Positions 35,681-42,821 of a DNA stretch of 64,000 bases are shown here, piece by piece. The position numbers and the translations under genes were made by a program. The DNA comes from Bradyrhizobium sp. Rc3b (lineage in GTDB: Bacteria; Pseudomonadota; Alphaproteobacteria; Rhizobiales; Xanthobacteraceae), in assembly GCF_900114915.1 (NCBI RefSeq), contig NZ_FOUS01000014.1, forward strand, positions 1-64,000, read 5' to 3'. The notes below the pieces were generated by a model. It was not told the origin of the DNA and did no database searches. It worked only from the letters and a program-made list of their open reading frames with translations. How positions within the stretch are numbered: position 1 is the stretch's first letter; every line of letters begins with the position of its first letter.

Positions 35681-36373
35681 CTATTGCCGCAGCATGATCA
35701 GGGGGTCGGCGGTATCGGGGACGCGCCGCCATTGCGCGTTGTCGTCGGCCTCGAACTGCCAGACGTTGCCCGATTTCGACATCAGGATGATCTGGCCGCG
35801 CTCCAGCCGCCATTGCGTCGGGTTGAACTGCGCGATGGCCGCCTCGCATTTCGGCTTGAGGAAGACCTGGAAATTGTCCTGGCCGGCTTCGGTGTTGGTC
35901 AGCGTCAGCCCGCAGACCGGCTGGCCGTTGCCGCGCACCATCGACCAGTCGCCGATCATCTGGTCCATCGACTTGGCCATCGAGCGGGCCGCGGCGAGAT
36001 CCTGCAGGATGTAGACGCCCTCGCCCTGCCGCAGGCCCTCGAAGATGCCGGCCTCGACCTCGGTGAAGTCGATCACGGCTTCACCGCTCGCATCCTGCAG
36101 ACGGACGATGTCGAGGCCCCTGACGCTCCAGGCGACGATGTCCTTGGTGAAGGGCAGCGCCGCCTTGCAGGCCGGCTCCAGCTCGAGCTTGAAACCCTGC
36201 CCCGCGGCATCGCCCTTCATCGTGACGACGCAGGTCTTGCTGCGCTCGGTGGTCGATAGCTCCCACTGCCCGAGCATCTCTTTCTTCAGGCTCGTTGCAT
36301 CCTGCGCAGGCGCAGCGCCGATCGCGGCCAAGTGGGCCGCGACGGCGAATGCAACGACCCGAAGAATTTTCAT
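35681..36373 (-). CDS. Secreted protein with two AprI/Inh-like inhibitor domains
   Basis: A 230-residue protein with a signal peptide (LRVVAFAVAAHLAAIGAAPAQ). Two similar units, about residues 30-120 (MLGQWELSTTERSKTCVVTM, FKLELEPACKAALPF) and 135-225 (MIGDWSMVRGNGQPVCGLTL, FQVFLKPKCEAAIAQF), each with a G-x-W and two Cys, fit the metalloprotease-inhibitor Inh fold. These bind periplasmic or secreted metalloproteases; no such enzyme is in the window. The ATG overlaps the stop of the upstream dehydrogenase (TGATG), so translation is coupled. Confidence 0.8.
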   Translation of the reverse strand: MKILRVVAFAVAAHLAAIGAAPAQDATSLKKEMLGQWELSTTERSKTCVVTMKGDAAGQGFKLELEPACKAALPFTKDIVAWSVRGLDIVRLQDASGEAVIDFTEVEAGIFEGLRQGEGVYILQDLAAARSMAKSMDQMIGDWSMVRGNGQPVCGLTLTNTEAGQDNFQVFLKPKCEAAIAQFNPTQWRLERGQIILMSKSGNVWQFEADDNAQWRRVPDTADPLIMLRQ

Positions 36374-37362
36374 CAGCGCCCCTTGAACGGCGTTTCGGCA
36401 ACCGGCGTCAGCGGCGCCTTGCCTGAGAACCATGACTTGAGGTTGTCGACCACGAGCTGGTCCATCGCGTTGCGCGTCACCACCGAGGCCGAGCCGATAT
36501 GCGGCAGCAGCACGACGTTCTGCATGGTCTTGAGCTCGTCCGGCACAGTCGGCTCCGCCGCGAACACGTCAAGGCCGGCGGCCAGGATGGTGCCCGACTT
36601 GAGCGCCTGCACAAGCGCCGGCTCGTCGACCACCGAGCCGCGTGCGACGTTGACCAGAACGCCGCGCGGGCCGAGCGCCTTGAGCACCTCGGCATTGATC
36701 ATCTTGTTGGTCGAGGCGCCGCCGGGCACGATCACCATCAGCGTGTCCACCGCCTTCGCCATCTCGATCAGATCAGGGTAGTGCTTGTAGGAGACGTCCT
36801 TGGACGGGTTTCGCGAGTGGTAGACCACCGGCACCAGCGAGGCATCGAGCCGGCGTGCGATGGCCTGGCCGATCCGGCCCATGCCGACGATGCCGACCTT
36901 GCGGTCGCGCAGCGAGCCGACGCTGAGCGGATAGTTCTGCGTCTGCCAGAGCCCGGAGCGCACGTAGCGGTCGGCCTTGATGAATTCGCGCAAGGTGGAG
37001 ATCAGCAGGCCCATCGCGACGTCGGCGACCTCCTCGGTCAGCACGTCGGGCGTGTTGGTGACGATGATGCCGTGCTCGGCCGCGTATTTGGCATCGACGT
37101 GATCGTAGCCGACGCCGAAGCTTGCCACCATCTCGATCTTGGGCAGCTGCGACAGCGAACCCTTGTCGGCACGGACGGTGTGATAGGTCACGGCGACACC
37201 GCGGATCTTTTCGCGGATCGCCGGCGTCAGCCGTTCGAGGTCGCCGTGCGTCTCGGCCTTGTGCACGACGAAATGGTCGGAAAACCCGTTCTCGAGGATC
37301 GGCCGCACCGGCCCATAGATCAGAAGGTCGATCTTTTCGGACGAAATCGAACCGGCAGCCAT
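36373..37362 (-). CDS. D-2-hydroxyacid dehydrogenase (NAD(P)-dependent)
   Basis: A 329-residue enzyme. The nucleotide fold has VGIVGMGRIGQAIARRL (about residues 155-170). Catalytic Arg is in VNVARGSVVDE, Glu in AAEPTVPDEL, and His in LLPHIGSAS. It reduces a 2-keto acid to the D-2-hydroxy acid or the reverse; glyoxylate/hydroxypyruvate is common in the family but not specified here. It is coupled (TGATG) to the ABC permease gene before it and the Inh gene after it, so it probably acts on the imported compound or a product of it. Confidence 0.9.
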   Translation of the reverse strand: MAAGSISSEKIDLLIYGPVRPILENGFSDHFVVHKAETHGDLERLTPAIREKIRGVAVTYHTVRADKGSLSQLPKIEMVASFGVGYDHVDAKYAAEHGIIVTNTPDVLTEEVADVAMGLLISTLREFIKADRYVRSGLWQTQNYPLSVGSLRDRKVGIVGMGRIGQAIARRLDASLVPVVYHSRNPSKDVSYKHYPDLIEMAKAVDTLMVIVPGGASTNKMINAEVLKALGPRGVLVNVARGSVVDEPALVQALKSGTILAAGLDVFAAEPTVPDELKTMQNVVLLPHIGSASVVTRNAMDQLVVDNLKSWFSGKAPLTPVAETPFKGR

Positions 37363-38180
37363 CAGTTTTCCTTTCCAAGCGCGCTTTCATGCCAGCGCCG
37401 TAAAACGAGGTGCGAAACTAGCGCCAGCACCCCATAGATGACAATCCCGGCAAGCGACAACAAAAGCAGCGCTGCGAACATGCGGGGTATGTTCAATCGA
37501 TAGCCTGATTCCGCGATCCTGTAGGCAAGCCCGGAGCCGGCGCCCGCTGTTCCGGCCGCGATCTCGGCCACGACCGCGCCGATCAGCGACAGGCCGCCTG
37601 CGATGCGCAGGCCGCCGAGAATGTAGGGCAGTGCCGCGGGCAGCTTGAGAAAGCGCAGCGTCTGCGGCTTTGAGGCGCCATAGAGCTGGAACAGGCCGGC
37701 AAGGTTGCGATCGACCGAATTCAGCCCGAGCGTGGTGTTGGACAGCACCGGGAAGAAGGCGACAATGAAGGCGCAGACGACGACTGCGGTTTGCTGCTCC
37801 AGGTAGATCAGGAGCAGCGGCGCAATCGCGATCACCGGGGTGACCTGGAGGACGATCGCATAGGGAAATAGCGAGTATTCCACCCATTTCGACTGGTTGA
37901 ACAACAGTGCCAGCGCGATGCCGCCGATGCTGGCCGCGGCAAAACCTTCGAGCGTGGTCAGAAGCGTGGTGGCAAGCGATTGTGACAGCACCGCCCAGTC
38001 CTTGATGAGCGTCAGGACGATGACGGAGGGCGCCGGCAGCACGTAAGGCGGGATGTCCTTGATGCGCACCACCAGTTCCCAGGCGAGGATGCCGGCCGCG
38101 AACACGATGACGGGAAGCCCAAAGCGCATCGCGCGTTGCGCGCCTCGCGGTTTTGCGGTGACGGGGGCTTGCGCGTTCAT
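37362..38180 (-). CDS. ABC transporter permease (NitT/TauT/SsuC type)
   Basis: A 272-residue permease with six TM segments. The BPD_transp_1 coupling loop is LFQLYGASKPQTLRFLKLPAALPYILGG. The family imports nitrate, sulfonates, taurine or pyrimidines. The ATG at 38178-38180 overlaps the ATPase stop as ATGA, and its own stop overlaps the dehydrogenase start as TGATG. The longer open frame upstream is ATPase sequence out of frame. Confidence 0.9.
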   Translation of the reverse strand: MNAQAPVTAKPRGAQRAMRFGLPVIVFAAGILAWELVVRIKDIPPYVLPAPSVIVLTLIKDWAVLSQSLATTLLTTLEGFAAASIGGIALALLFNQSKWVEYSLFPYAIVLQVTPVIAIAPLLLIYLEQQTAVVVCAFIVAFFPVLSNTTLGLNSVDRNLAGLFQLYGASKPQTLRFLKLPAALPYILGGLRIAGGLSLIGAVVAEIAAGTAGAGSGLAYRIAESGYRLNIPRMFAALLLLSLAGIVIYGVLALVSHLVLRRWHESALGKEN

Positions 38181-38992
38181 AACGTCGACTGCCCCGAATA
38201 GGATGGCGCCAGCGCCGCCGAGACCTTCCGGCAATAATCGGAATAGGCCGCGGAGGTGCGAAACGCCTCGCCGCGCGGCTCGACCGTCTCGATGCGGATA
38301 TCGGCCTGGATGCGGCCGGGCCGCGCCGTCATCACCACCACGCGCTGCGACAGATAGACGGATTCGAACACCGAATGGGTGACGAAGATGACGGTCTTGC
38401 CGAGGCTGCGCCACAGCGCGAGCAGATCATTGTTGAGGCGGAAGCGCGTGATCTCGTCGAGCGCGGCGAACGGCTCGTCCATCAGCAGGATATCCGGATC
38501 GGTGACCAGCGCGCGCGCCAGCGACACCCGCATTTTCATGCCGCCGGAGAGCTCGCGCGGAAAGGCATCGGCGAAATCGGCGAGCCCGACGCTGGCCAGC
38601 GCCGCGTCGGCACGCCCGCGCGCCTCGGCCTTCGGCACGCCGGCGAGCCTCAGCGGCAGCCGCACATTCTCGCGCACGCTGGTCCAGGGCATCAGGGTCG
38701 GCTCCTGAAACACGAAGCCGATGCCGTGGCCCGGCAGCACCTCGCCTTCGTGACGCGCCACCCGCACGATGCCTGACGACGGCGCGCTGAGCTCCGCGAT
38801 CAACCGCAGCACCGTCGACTTGCCGCAGCCGGACGGACCCAGCAGCGAGATGAACTCGCCCTTGCGGACAGTGAGGTCGAACGGGCCGAGCGCCATGACG
38901 CCATTGTCATAGGTCTTCGTCACGCTGCGCAGGCTGACGGCGAGATGCGTCAGGCCGGCGTCGGCCGCGGACGAGGTTTTGCCTGATGACAT
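38177..38992 (-). CDS. ABC transporter ATP-binding protein (NitT/TauT/SsuB type)
   Basis: A 271-residue ATPase. Walker A GPSGCGKST, Q-loop FVFQEPTLMPW, signature LSGGMKMRVSLARAL, Walker B ILLMDEPFAALDE and the switch His in VTHSVFE are all present. It energises the permease encoded next. It starts ten bases after the substrate-binding protein gene. Confidence 0.92.
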   Translation of the reverse strand: MSSGKTSSAADAGLTHLAVSLRSVTKTYDNGVMALGPFDLTVRKGEFISLLGPSGCGKSTVLRLIAELSAPSSGIVRVARHEGEVLPGHGIGFVFQEPTLMPWTSVRENVRLPLRLAGVPKAEARGRADAALASVGLADFADAFPRELSGGMKMRVSLARALVTDPDILLMDEPFAALDEITRFRLNNDLLALWRSLGKTVIFVTHSVFESVYLSQRVVVMTARPGRIQADIRIETVEPRGEAFRTSAAYSDYCRKVSAALAPSYSGQSTL

Positions 38993-39002
38993 CGAGCTTG
39001 CG

Positions 39003-40025
39003 CTACGGCTTGCTCGGGCGCAGCTCGACGCCGACGCCCTTGTTGACGAAGCGCAGCGTGTAGGATTTGCGGAAGTCGAGTTCGGGCTTCACGACGCCGG
39101 CCTTGACCATCTTGTTGAAGAAGGAGGTGTAGCGCTCGTCGCTCATCGCGCCGATGCCGTTCTTCAGGCTGTCGCCGGAATCGACGATGCCATGCTCCTT
39201 CATCTTGGCGACGGAATAAGCAAGCAGGTCGTCGGTCATTTCCGGATTGAGCTTCTTGATCATGGCATTGCCGGCGGAATTGTCGCGGTAGATGTAATTG
39301 TACCAGCCGATCATGGAGGCATCGACGAAACGCTGCACCAAATCGGGCTTCTTCTCGACGACGTCGCGGCGCGTCTCGATCAGGGTCGAATAGGTGTTGA
39401 AGCCGTAATCGGCGAGCAGCAGCACGTTGGGCTTGAAGCCGGCGGCCTTCTCCACCGCGAAGGGCTCGGAGGTGACATAGCCCTGCATCGCGCTCTTGGG
39501 ATTGGCGATGAAGGGTTGCGGATTGAAATTATAGGGCCGCACGTTCTTCTCGTTGAAGCCGTATTCGGACTTCAGCCACTGGAAATAGCTGGTCATGCCC
39601 TCCTTGGAGACGAACAGCGTCAGCGGCTTGAGGTCCTCGATCTTGCTGATCTTGGCATCCGGCTGCGTCAACATCACCTGCGGATCTTTCTGGAAGATCG
39701 CGGCGATGGTCACGACGGGGACGTTGTTGGCGACCGCGTCGAACGACATCAGCGTGTTCGCGGCCATGAAGAAATCGATCTTGCCGGCGATCAGCAGCAT
39801 CCGGTTGTTCTCGTTGGGACCGCCGGGAACGATGGTGACGTCGAGCCCGTATTTCTTGTAGGTGCCGTCGGCGACCGCCTGGAAGAAGCCGCCATGCTCG
39901 GCCTCGGCGACCCAGTTGGTGCCGAAGGTGACCTTGTCCAGCGTCTCGGCACGCGCCTCGGCGCTGCAGACGAAAGCAGCCATCAAGCCCGCAATGAACG
40001 CTCTGCGCAGATGAAAGGGGGTCAT
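39003..40025 (-). CDS. ABC transporter substrate-binding protein (NMT1/ThiY-like)
   Basis: A 340-residue periplasmic protein with a signal peptide (AFIAGLMAAFVCSAEARA). KVTFGTNWVAEAEHGGFFQA and YGLDVTIVPGGPNENNRMLL resemble the NMT1/THI5 group, whose members bind thiamin-pyrimidine precursors or related small molecules. The ligand is not predictable. The ATG at 40023-40025 has GACGGAG upstream. First gene of the operon: binding protein, ATPase, permease, dehydrogenase, Inh protein. Confidence 0.88.
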   Translation of the reverse strand: MTPFHLRRAFIAGLMAAFVCSAEARAETLDKVTFGTNWVAEAEHGGFFQAVADGTYKKYGLDVTIVPGGPNENNRMLLIAGKIDFFMAANTLMSFDAVANNVPVVTIAAIFQKDPQVMLTQPDAKISKIEDLKPLTLFVSKEGMTSYFQWLKSEYGFNEKNVRPYNFNPQPFIANPKSAMQGYVTSEPFAVEKAAGFKPNVLLLADYGFNTYSTLIETRRDVVEKKPDLVQRFVDASMIGWYNYIYRDNSAGNAMIKKLNPEMTDDLLAYSVAKMKEHGIVDSGDSLKNGIGAMSDERYTSFFNKMVKAGVVKPELDFRKSYTLRFVNKGVGVELRPSKP

Positions 40026-40100
40026 AATGGCACTCCGTCGATCGCTTCTGGCCAATCGCTTCTGGCTCATGTGAACGCAACGCGATAAAACCGCATGACG

Positions 40101-40137
40101 TCAGGGGACGCGAGCCGGCCGGGCCCGCATCCCCTGA
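40101..40137. promoter_or_regulatory. Inverted repeat between the ABC operon and creatininase gene
   Basis: TCAGGGGA (40101-40108) and TCCCCTGA (40130-40137) are perfect eight-base arms with a 21-base spacer in the 164-base divergent region. It could be an operator shared by both directions or the stem of a hairpin; no regulator gene lies next to it. Confidence 0.45.
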
Positions 40138-40189
40138 TACCCCAAATTACGTGACAAATTCGGGCAATGAAACCTCCAAAGAAAACTCA

Positions 40190-40996
40190 ATGATGCCATC
40201 CCGCGACTGGACCGAAATCCGCTGGGCCGAGACAACCCCTGCGGAATCGTCGCGCTGGATCGCGGTGCTGCCGCTGGCGGCGACCGAGCAGCACGGCCCG
40301 CATCTGCCGTTCGAGACCGACGTGCTGATCGCGAACGCCTATCTTGCGCGCGTGCGCGAGCTTCTGCCCGACAACGTTCCGGCCAGTTTTCTTCCCGTCG
40401 AACCGGTCGGGATTTCCACCGAGCATATCGACTATCCCGGCACGCAGACGCTGCCGACTGAAACCGCGCTGAAGCGATGGACCGGGATCGGCGAGGACGT
40501 CGCGCGTCGCGGCGTGAAGAAGCTCGTCATCATCACCAGCCATGGTGGCAACAGCGCGGCCATGATGCTGATCGCGCAGGATCTGCGCGCGCATCAGAAA
40601 CTGTTCGTGGTGACGACGTCCTGGTCGCGGCTGTCAGGCGCCGACAAATTGTTCCCGGCCGACGAGGTGCGCCACGGCATCCACGGCGGCGCGGTCGAAA
40701 CCTCGATCATGCTGGCGCGCTTTCCCGATCAGGTGCGCAAGGAGGCGATCGCGGATTTTCCGGCGAGCAGCATCGCGCTGGAGCAGCAATATCGCTGGCT
40801 GTCGACGCAGCGGCCGGCGCCCTTCGCCTGGCAGGCACAGGATCTCAACGCCAGCGGCGCCGTCGGCAATGCGACATTGGCCGTGGCCGCGAAGGGCGAG
40901 CAACTGATCGATCAAGGCGCTCGTGCTTTTTGCGAGCTCCTCAGCGAGGTCGATAACTTCGACGTGAACAGGCTCGCCAAAGGGCCGCTCGGCTAG
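40190..40996 (+). CDS. Creatininase-family amidohydrolase
   Basis: A 268-residue protein. Metal ligands appear in LAATEQHGPHLPFETDVL (Glu, His, Asp), ITSHGGNSAAM (His) and GIHGGAVETSIML (His, Glu). The family hydrolyses cyclic or amide bonds (creatinine, formamidopyrimidine precursors and others). Tandem ATGs at 40190 and 40193 are preferred; a GTG at 40151 would extend it by 13 residues. The divergent ABC importer probably supplies its substrate; that link is inferred from context. Confidence 0.88.
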   Translation: MMPSRDWTEIRWAETTPAESSRWIAVLPLAATEQHGPHLPFETDVLIANAYLARVRELLPDNVPASFLPVEPVGISTEHIDYPGTQTLPTETALKRWTGIGEDVARRGVKKLVIITSHGGNSAAMMLIAQDLRAHQKLFVVTTSWSRLSGADKLFPADEVRHGIHGGAVETSIMLARFPDQVRKEAIADFPASSIALEQQYRWLSTQRPAPFAWQAQDLNASGAVGNATLAVAAKGEQLIDQGARAFCELLSEVDNFDVNRLAKGPLG

Positions 40997-41136
40997 CCGA
41001 CATCCTATTGTAATCATTTACAAAAACTCATTTCTCCGGGAACGGATTTGCCGCATTCGAACCGGACAGTGGGAGCCTCCGTCAAACTGGGCACGCGGGC
41101 CACAACGGACCGCCTCAACCCCGGATGGAGTTTCAC

Positions 41137-41400
41137 ATGTCGATCAAGACCAAGATTGCCGCTCTCGCTCTCGCGACCCTCGCCGTCACCGGCAGCATCG
41201 TGTCCACCACCTCCTCGGCCGAAGCCAAGCAGCCCGGTTGGGTCTGGGGTGTCGGTGCCGGCATCGCCACCGCCGCCGTCGTCGGCTCCGCGATCGCCGC
41301 CAACAACGACCCCTATTACTACGGCTATCACCGCTGCGGCTGGGTCGCCCAGTACAACGCCTTCGGCCAGTACGTCGGCCGCGTTCGTAGCTGCTACTGA
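41137..41400 (+). CDS. Small secreted protein
   Basis: An 87-residue protein with a signal peptide (IAALALATLAVTGSIVSTTSSAEA). A short Gly/Ala-rich hydrophobic stretch (WGVGAGIATAAVVGSAIAA) and a Tyr/Cys tail (PYYYGYHRCGW...RSCY) follow, typical of small Bradyrhizobium envelope proteins. GGAG nine bases ahead of the ATG at 41137 supports this start over 41125. A strong terminator follows 77 bases after the stop, so it is a single-gene unit. Confidence 0.85.
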   Translation: MSIKTKIAALALATLAVTGSIVSTTSSAEAKQPGWVWGVGAGIATAAVVGSAIAANNDPYYYGYHRCGWVAQYNAFGQYVGRVRSCY

Positions 41401-41476
41401 TTTGAGTACCTGAGGCCGATCTTACGTGGATCCTGCGTCCGACACGGGCGCCTCATCCACCCCGTGTCGTGCCCCC

Positions 41477-41516
41477 GACCCCGCCCGGCTGTCCCCCCGG
41501 GCGGGGTCTTCTTTTT
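41477..41516 (+). terminator. Rho-independent terminator
   Basis: GACCCCGCCCG (41477-41487) and CGGGCGGGGTC (41498-41508) form a perfect 11-base stem with a ten-base loop, followed by TTCTTTTT. It ends transcription of the small secreted protein gene. Confidence 0.9.
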
Positions 41517-41608
41517 GCCGCCTGAACAACCCGGCAGCGGTCTGGCCCACCGCCCTTCCGATTGCACGTTCCGCGTGTCAGGATAGGATGGGTGGCTGGA
41601 GGGCGAGC

Positions 41609-42559
41609 GTGAATTGGCGGGTTTCAATTGGATCGATCCTGATTGCGATCCTGACATCGACGCAAGCATGTCCCGAGACGGCGCCGCAAGCGCGTACGAC
41701 GCCCCCGGGCGACAGCCGGCCCGCCGTGGACCTCGAACTCGTCATCGCCATCGATACTTCCTACTCGATGGAAATAGATGACCTGGCAGCTCAACGCGGA
41801 GGCTTTGCCAAGGCCATCGTCTCGCGCGAATTTCTTCAAGCCTTGCGGGCCGGCCCGATCGGTAGGATCGCGCTGACCTATTTCGAATGGTCGGCCACGA
41901 ACGACCAGAAGGTCATCGTCCCCTGGCGACAGATCGACGGACCGGAAGCGGCCGAGACCGTCGCAGATGAGCTCATGAAGGCACCGATCCTCCGCGGGTC
42001 GCGCACGTCGATTTCGAGCGCGATCAAATTCGCTATGCCGCTGTTCGAGCAGAATCCATACCGCGGCTCGCGCCGGATCATCGACATTTCGGGCGACGGT
42101 CCCAACAACGTCGGCGATCCTGTCGTCACAGCGCGCGACACGGCGTTGCAGAACGGCATCGTCATCACCGGCCTGCCGGTCTTGATCAATGCGACACCGA
42201 ACGGGACGACGGACATCAGCCATATCGATCACATCGACTGGTACTACGAGGATTGCGTCATCGGCGGGCCAGACTCTTTTGTCGTGCCGATCACCGATCG
42301 CGAAGGTTTCAAGGAGGCGATCCGGACCAAGCTGGTGCTCGAGGTGGCGGGCCGCACGCCGAAAAAATCGGCCGCCCCCTCTGCCGACAAGGAGCCGCGC
42401 GTGTCCTGCATGATCGGCGAGAAGCTCTGGCAGGCGCGGTGGGATACGGTCAGCCCCGCGACCAAGGCGAACAGTCCAGCCGTCAACACGAGCAGTCCCC
42501 CCGACAAGGAGGACGCCTTGCTGAACAAGAAGATCAAGGGCATCTGCCGCGGCTGCTAG
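41609..42559 (+). CDS. DUF1194 von Willebrand factor A-like protein
   Basis: A 316-residue protein, probably secreted (IGSILIAILTSTQACP). The vWA-like domain begins with LVIAIDTSYSMEIDD, where DTSYS is a MIDAS-type metal site. TSISSAIKFAMPLF and RRIIDISGDGPNN follow, as in DUF1194. A GTG at 41609 has a near-perfect GGAGG six bases upstream, so I prefer it to the ATG at 41588. The Cys after the hydrophobic stretch may be a lipobox. The role is unknown. Confidence 0.85.
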   Translation: MNWRVSIGSILIAILTSTQACPETAPQARTTPPGDSRPAVDLELVIAIDTSYSMEIDDLAAQRGGFAKAIVSREFLQALRAGPIGRIALTYFEWSATNDQKVIVPWRQIDGPEAAETVADELMKAPILRGSRTSISSAIKFAMPLFEQNPYRGSRRIIDISGDGPNNVGDPVVTARDTALQNGIVITGLPVLINATPNGTTDISHIDHIDWYYEDCVIGGPDSFVVPITDREGFKEAIRTKLVLEVAGRTPKKSAAPSADKEPRVSCMIGEKLWQARWDTVSPATKANSPAVNTSSPPDKEDALLNKKIKGICRGC

Positions 42560-42719
42560 GTGCTTGCGTTGGCCGGCCGACAGCCGCCATTCGGCCGCAT
42601 CATCCATTTCAGCATCGGTCGGTCGGCGCCCGCCCGCCGGTTTCACGAATGTTTGCCGATGTTGCAGCCGCGTCACACAGCGGTGCGAACCATCCTCTGC
42701 GGCAATGCGCATCAGTTGC

Positions 42720-42740
42720 TATTGCGAATTAATCGCAATA
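42720..42740. promoter_or_regulatory. Perfect inverted repeat upstream of the fusion porin gene
   Basis: TATTGCGA (42720-42727) and TCGCAATA (42733-42740) flank ATTAA. It is the only AT-rich palindrome in the 262-base gap and lies 82 bases before the porin start. It has the size of a dimeric repressor site; I cannot assign the regulator. Confidence 0.5.
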
Positions 42741-42821
42741 AGGTCCACCACTCAGGTTCAGGAACTGGGGAAGAACCCGCGTCGAGCCGAGATCATCTCG
42801 GCGCAGGCACTTTAAGACCTG

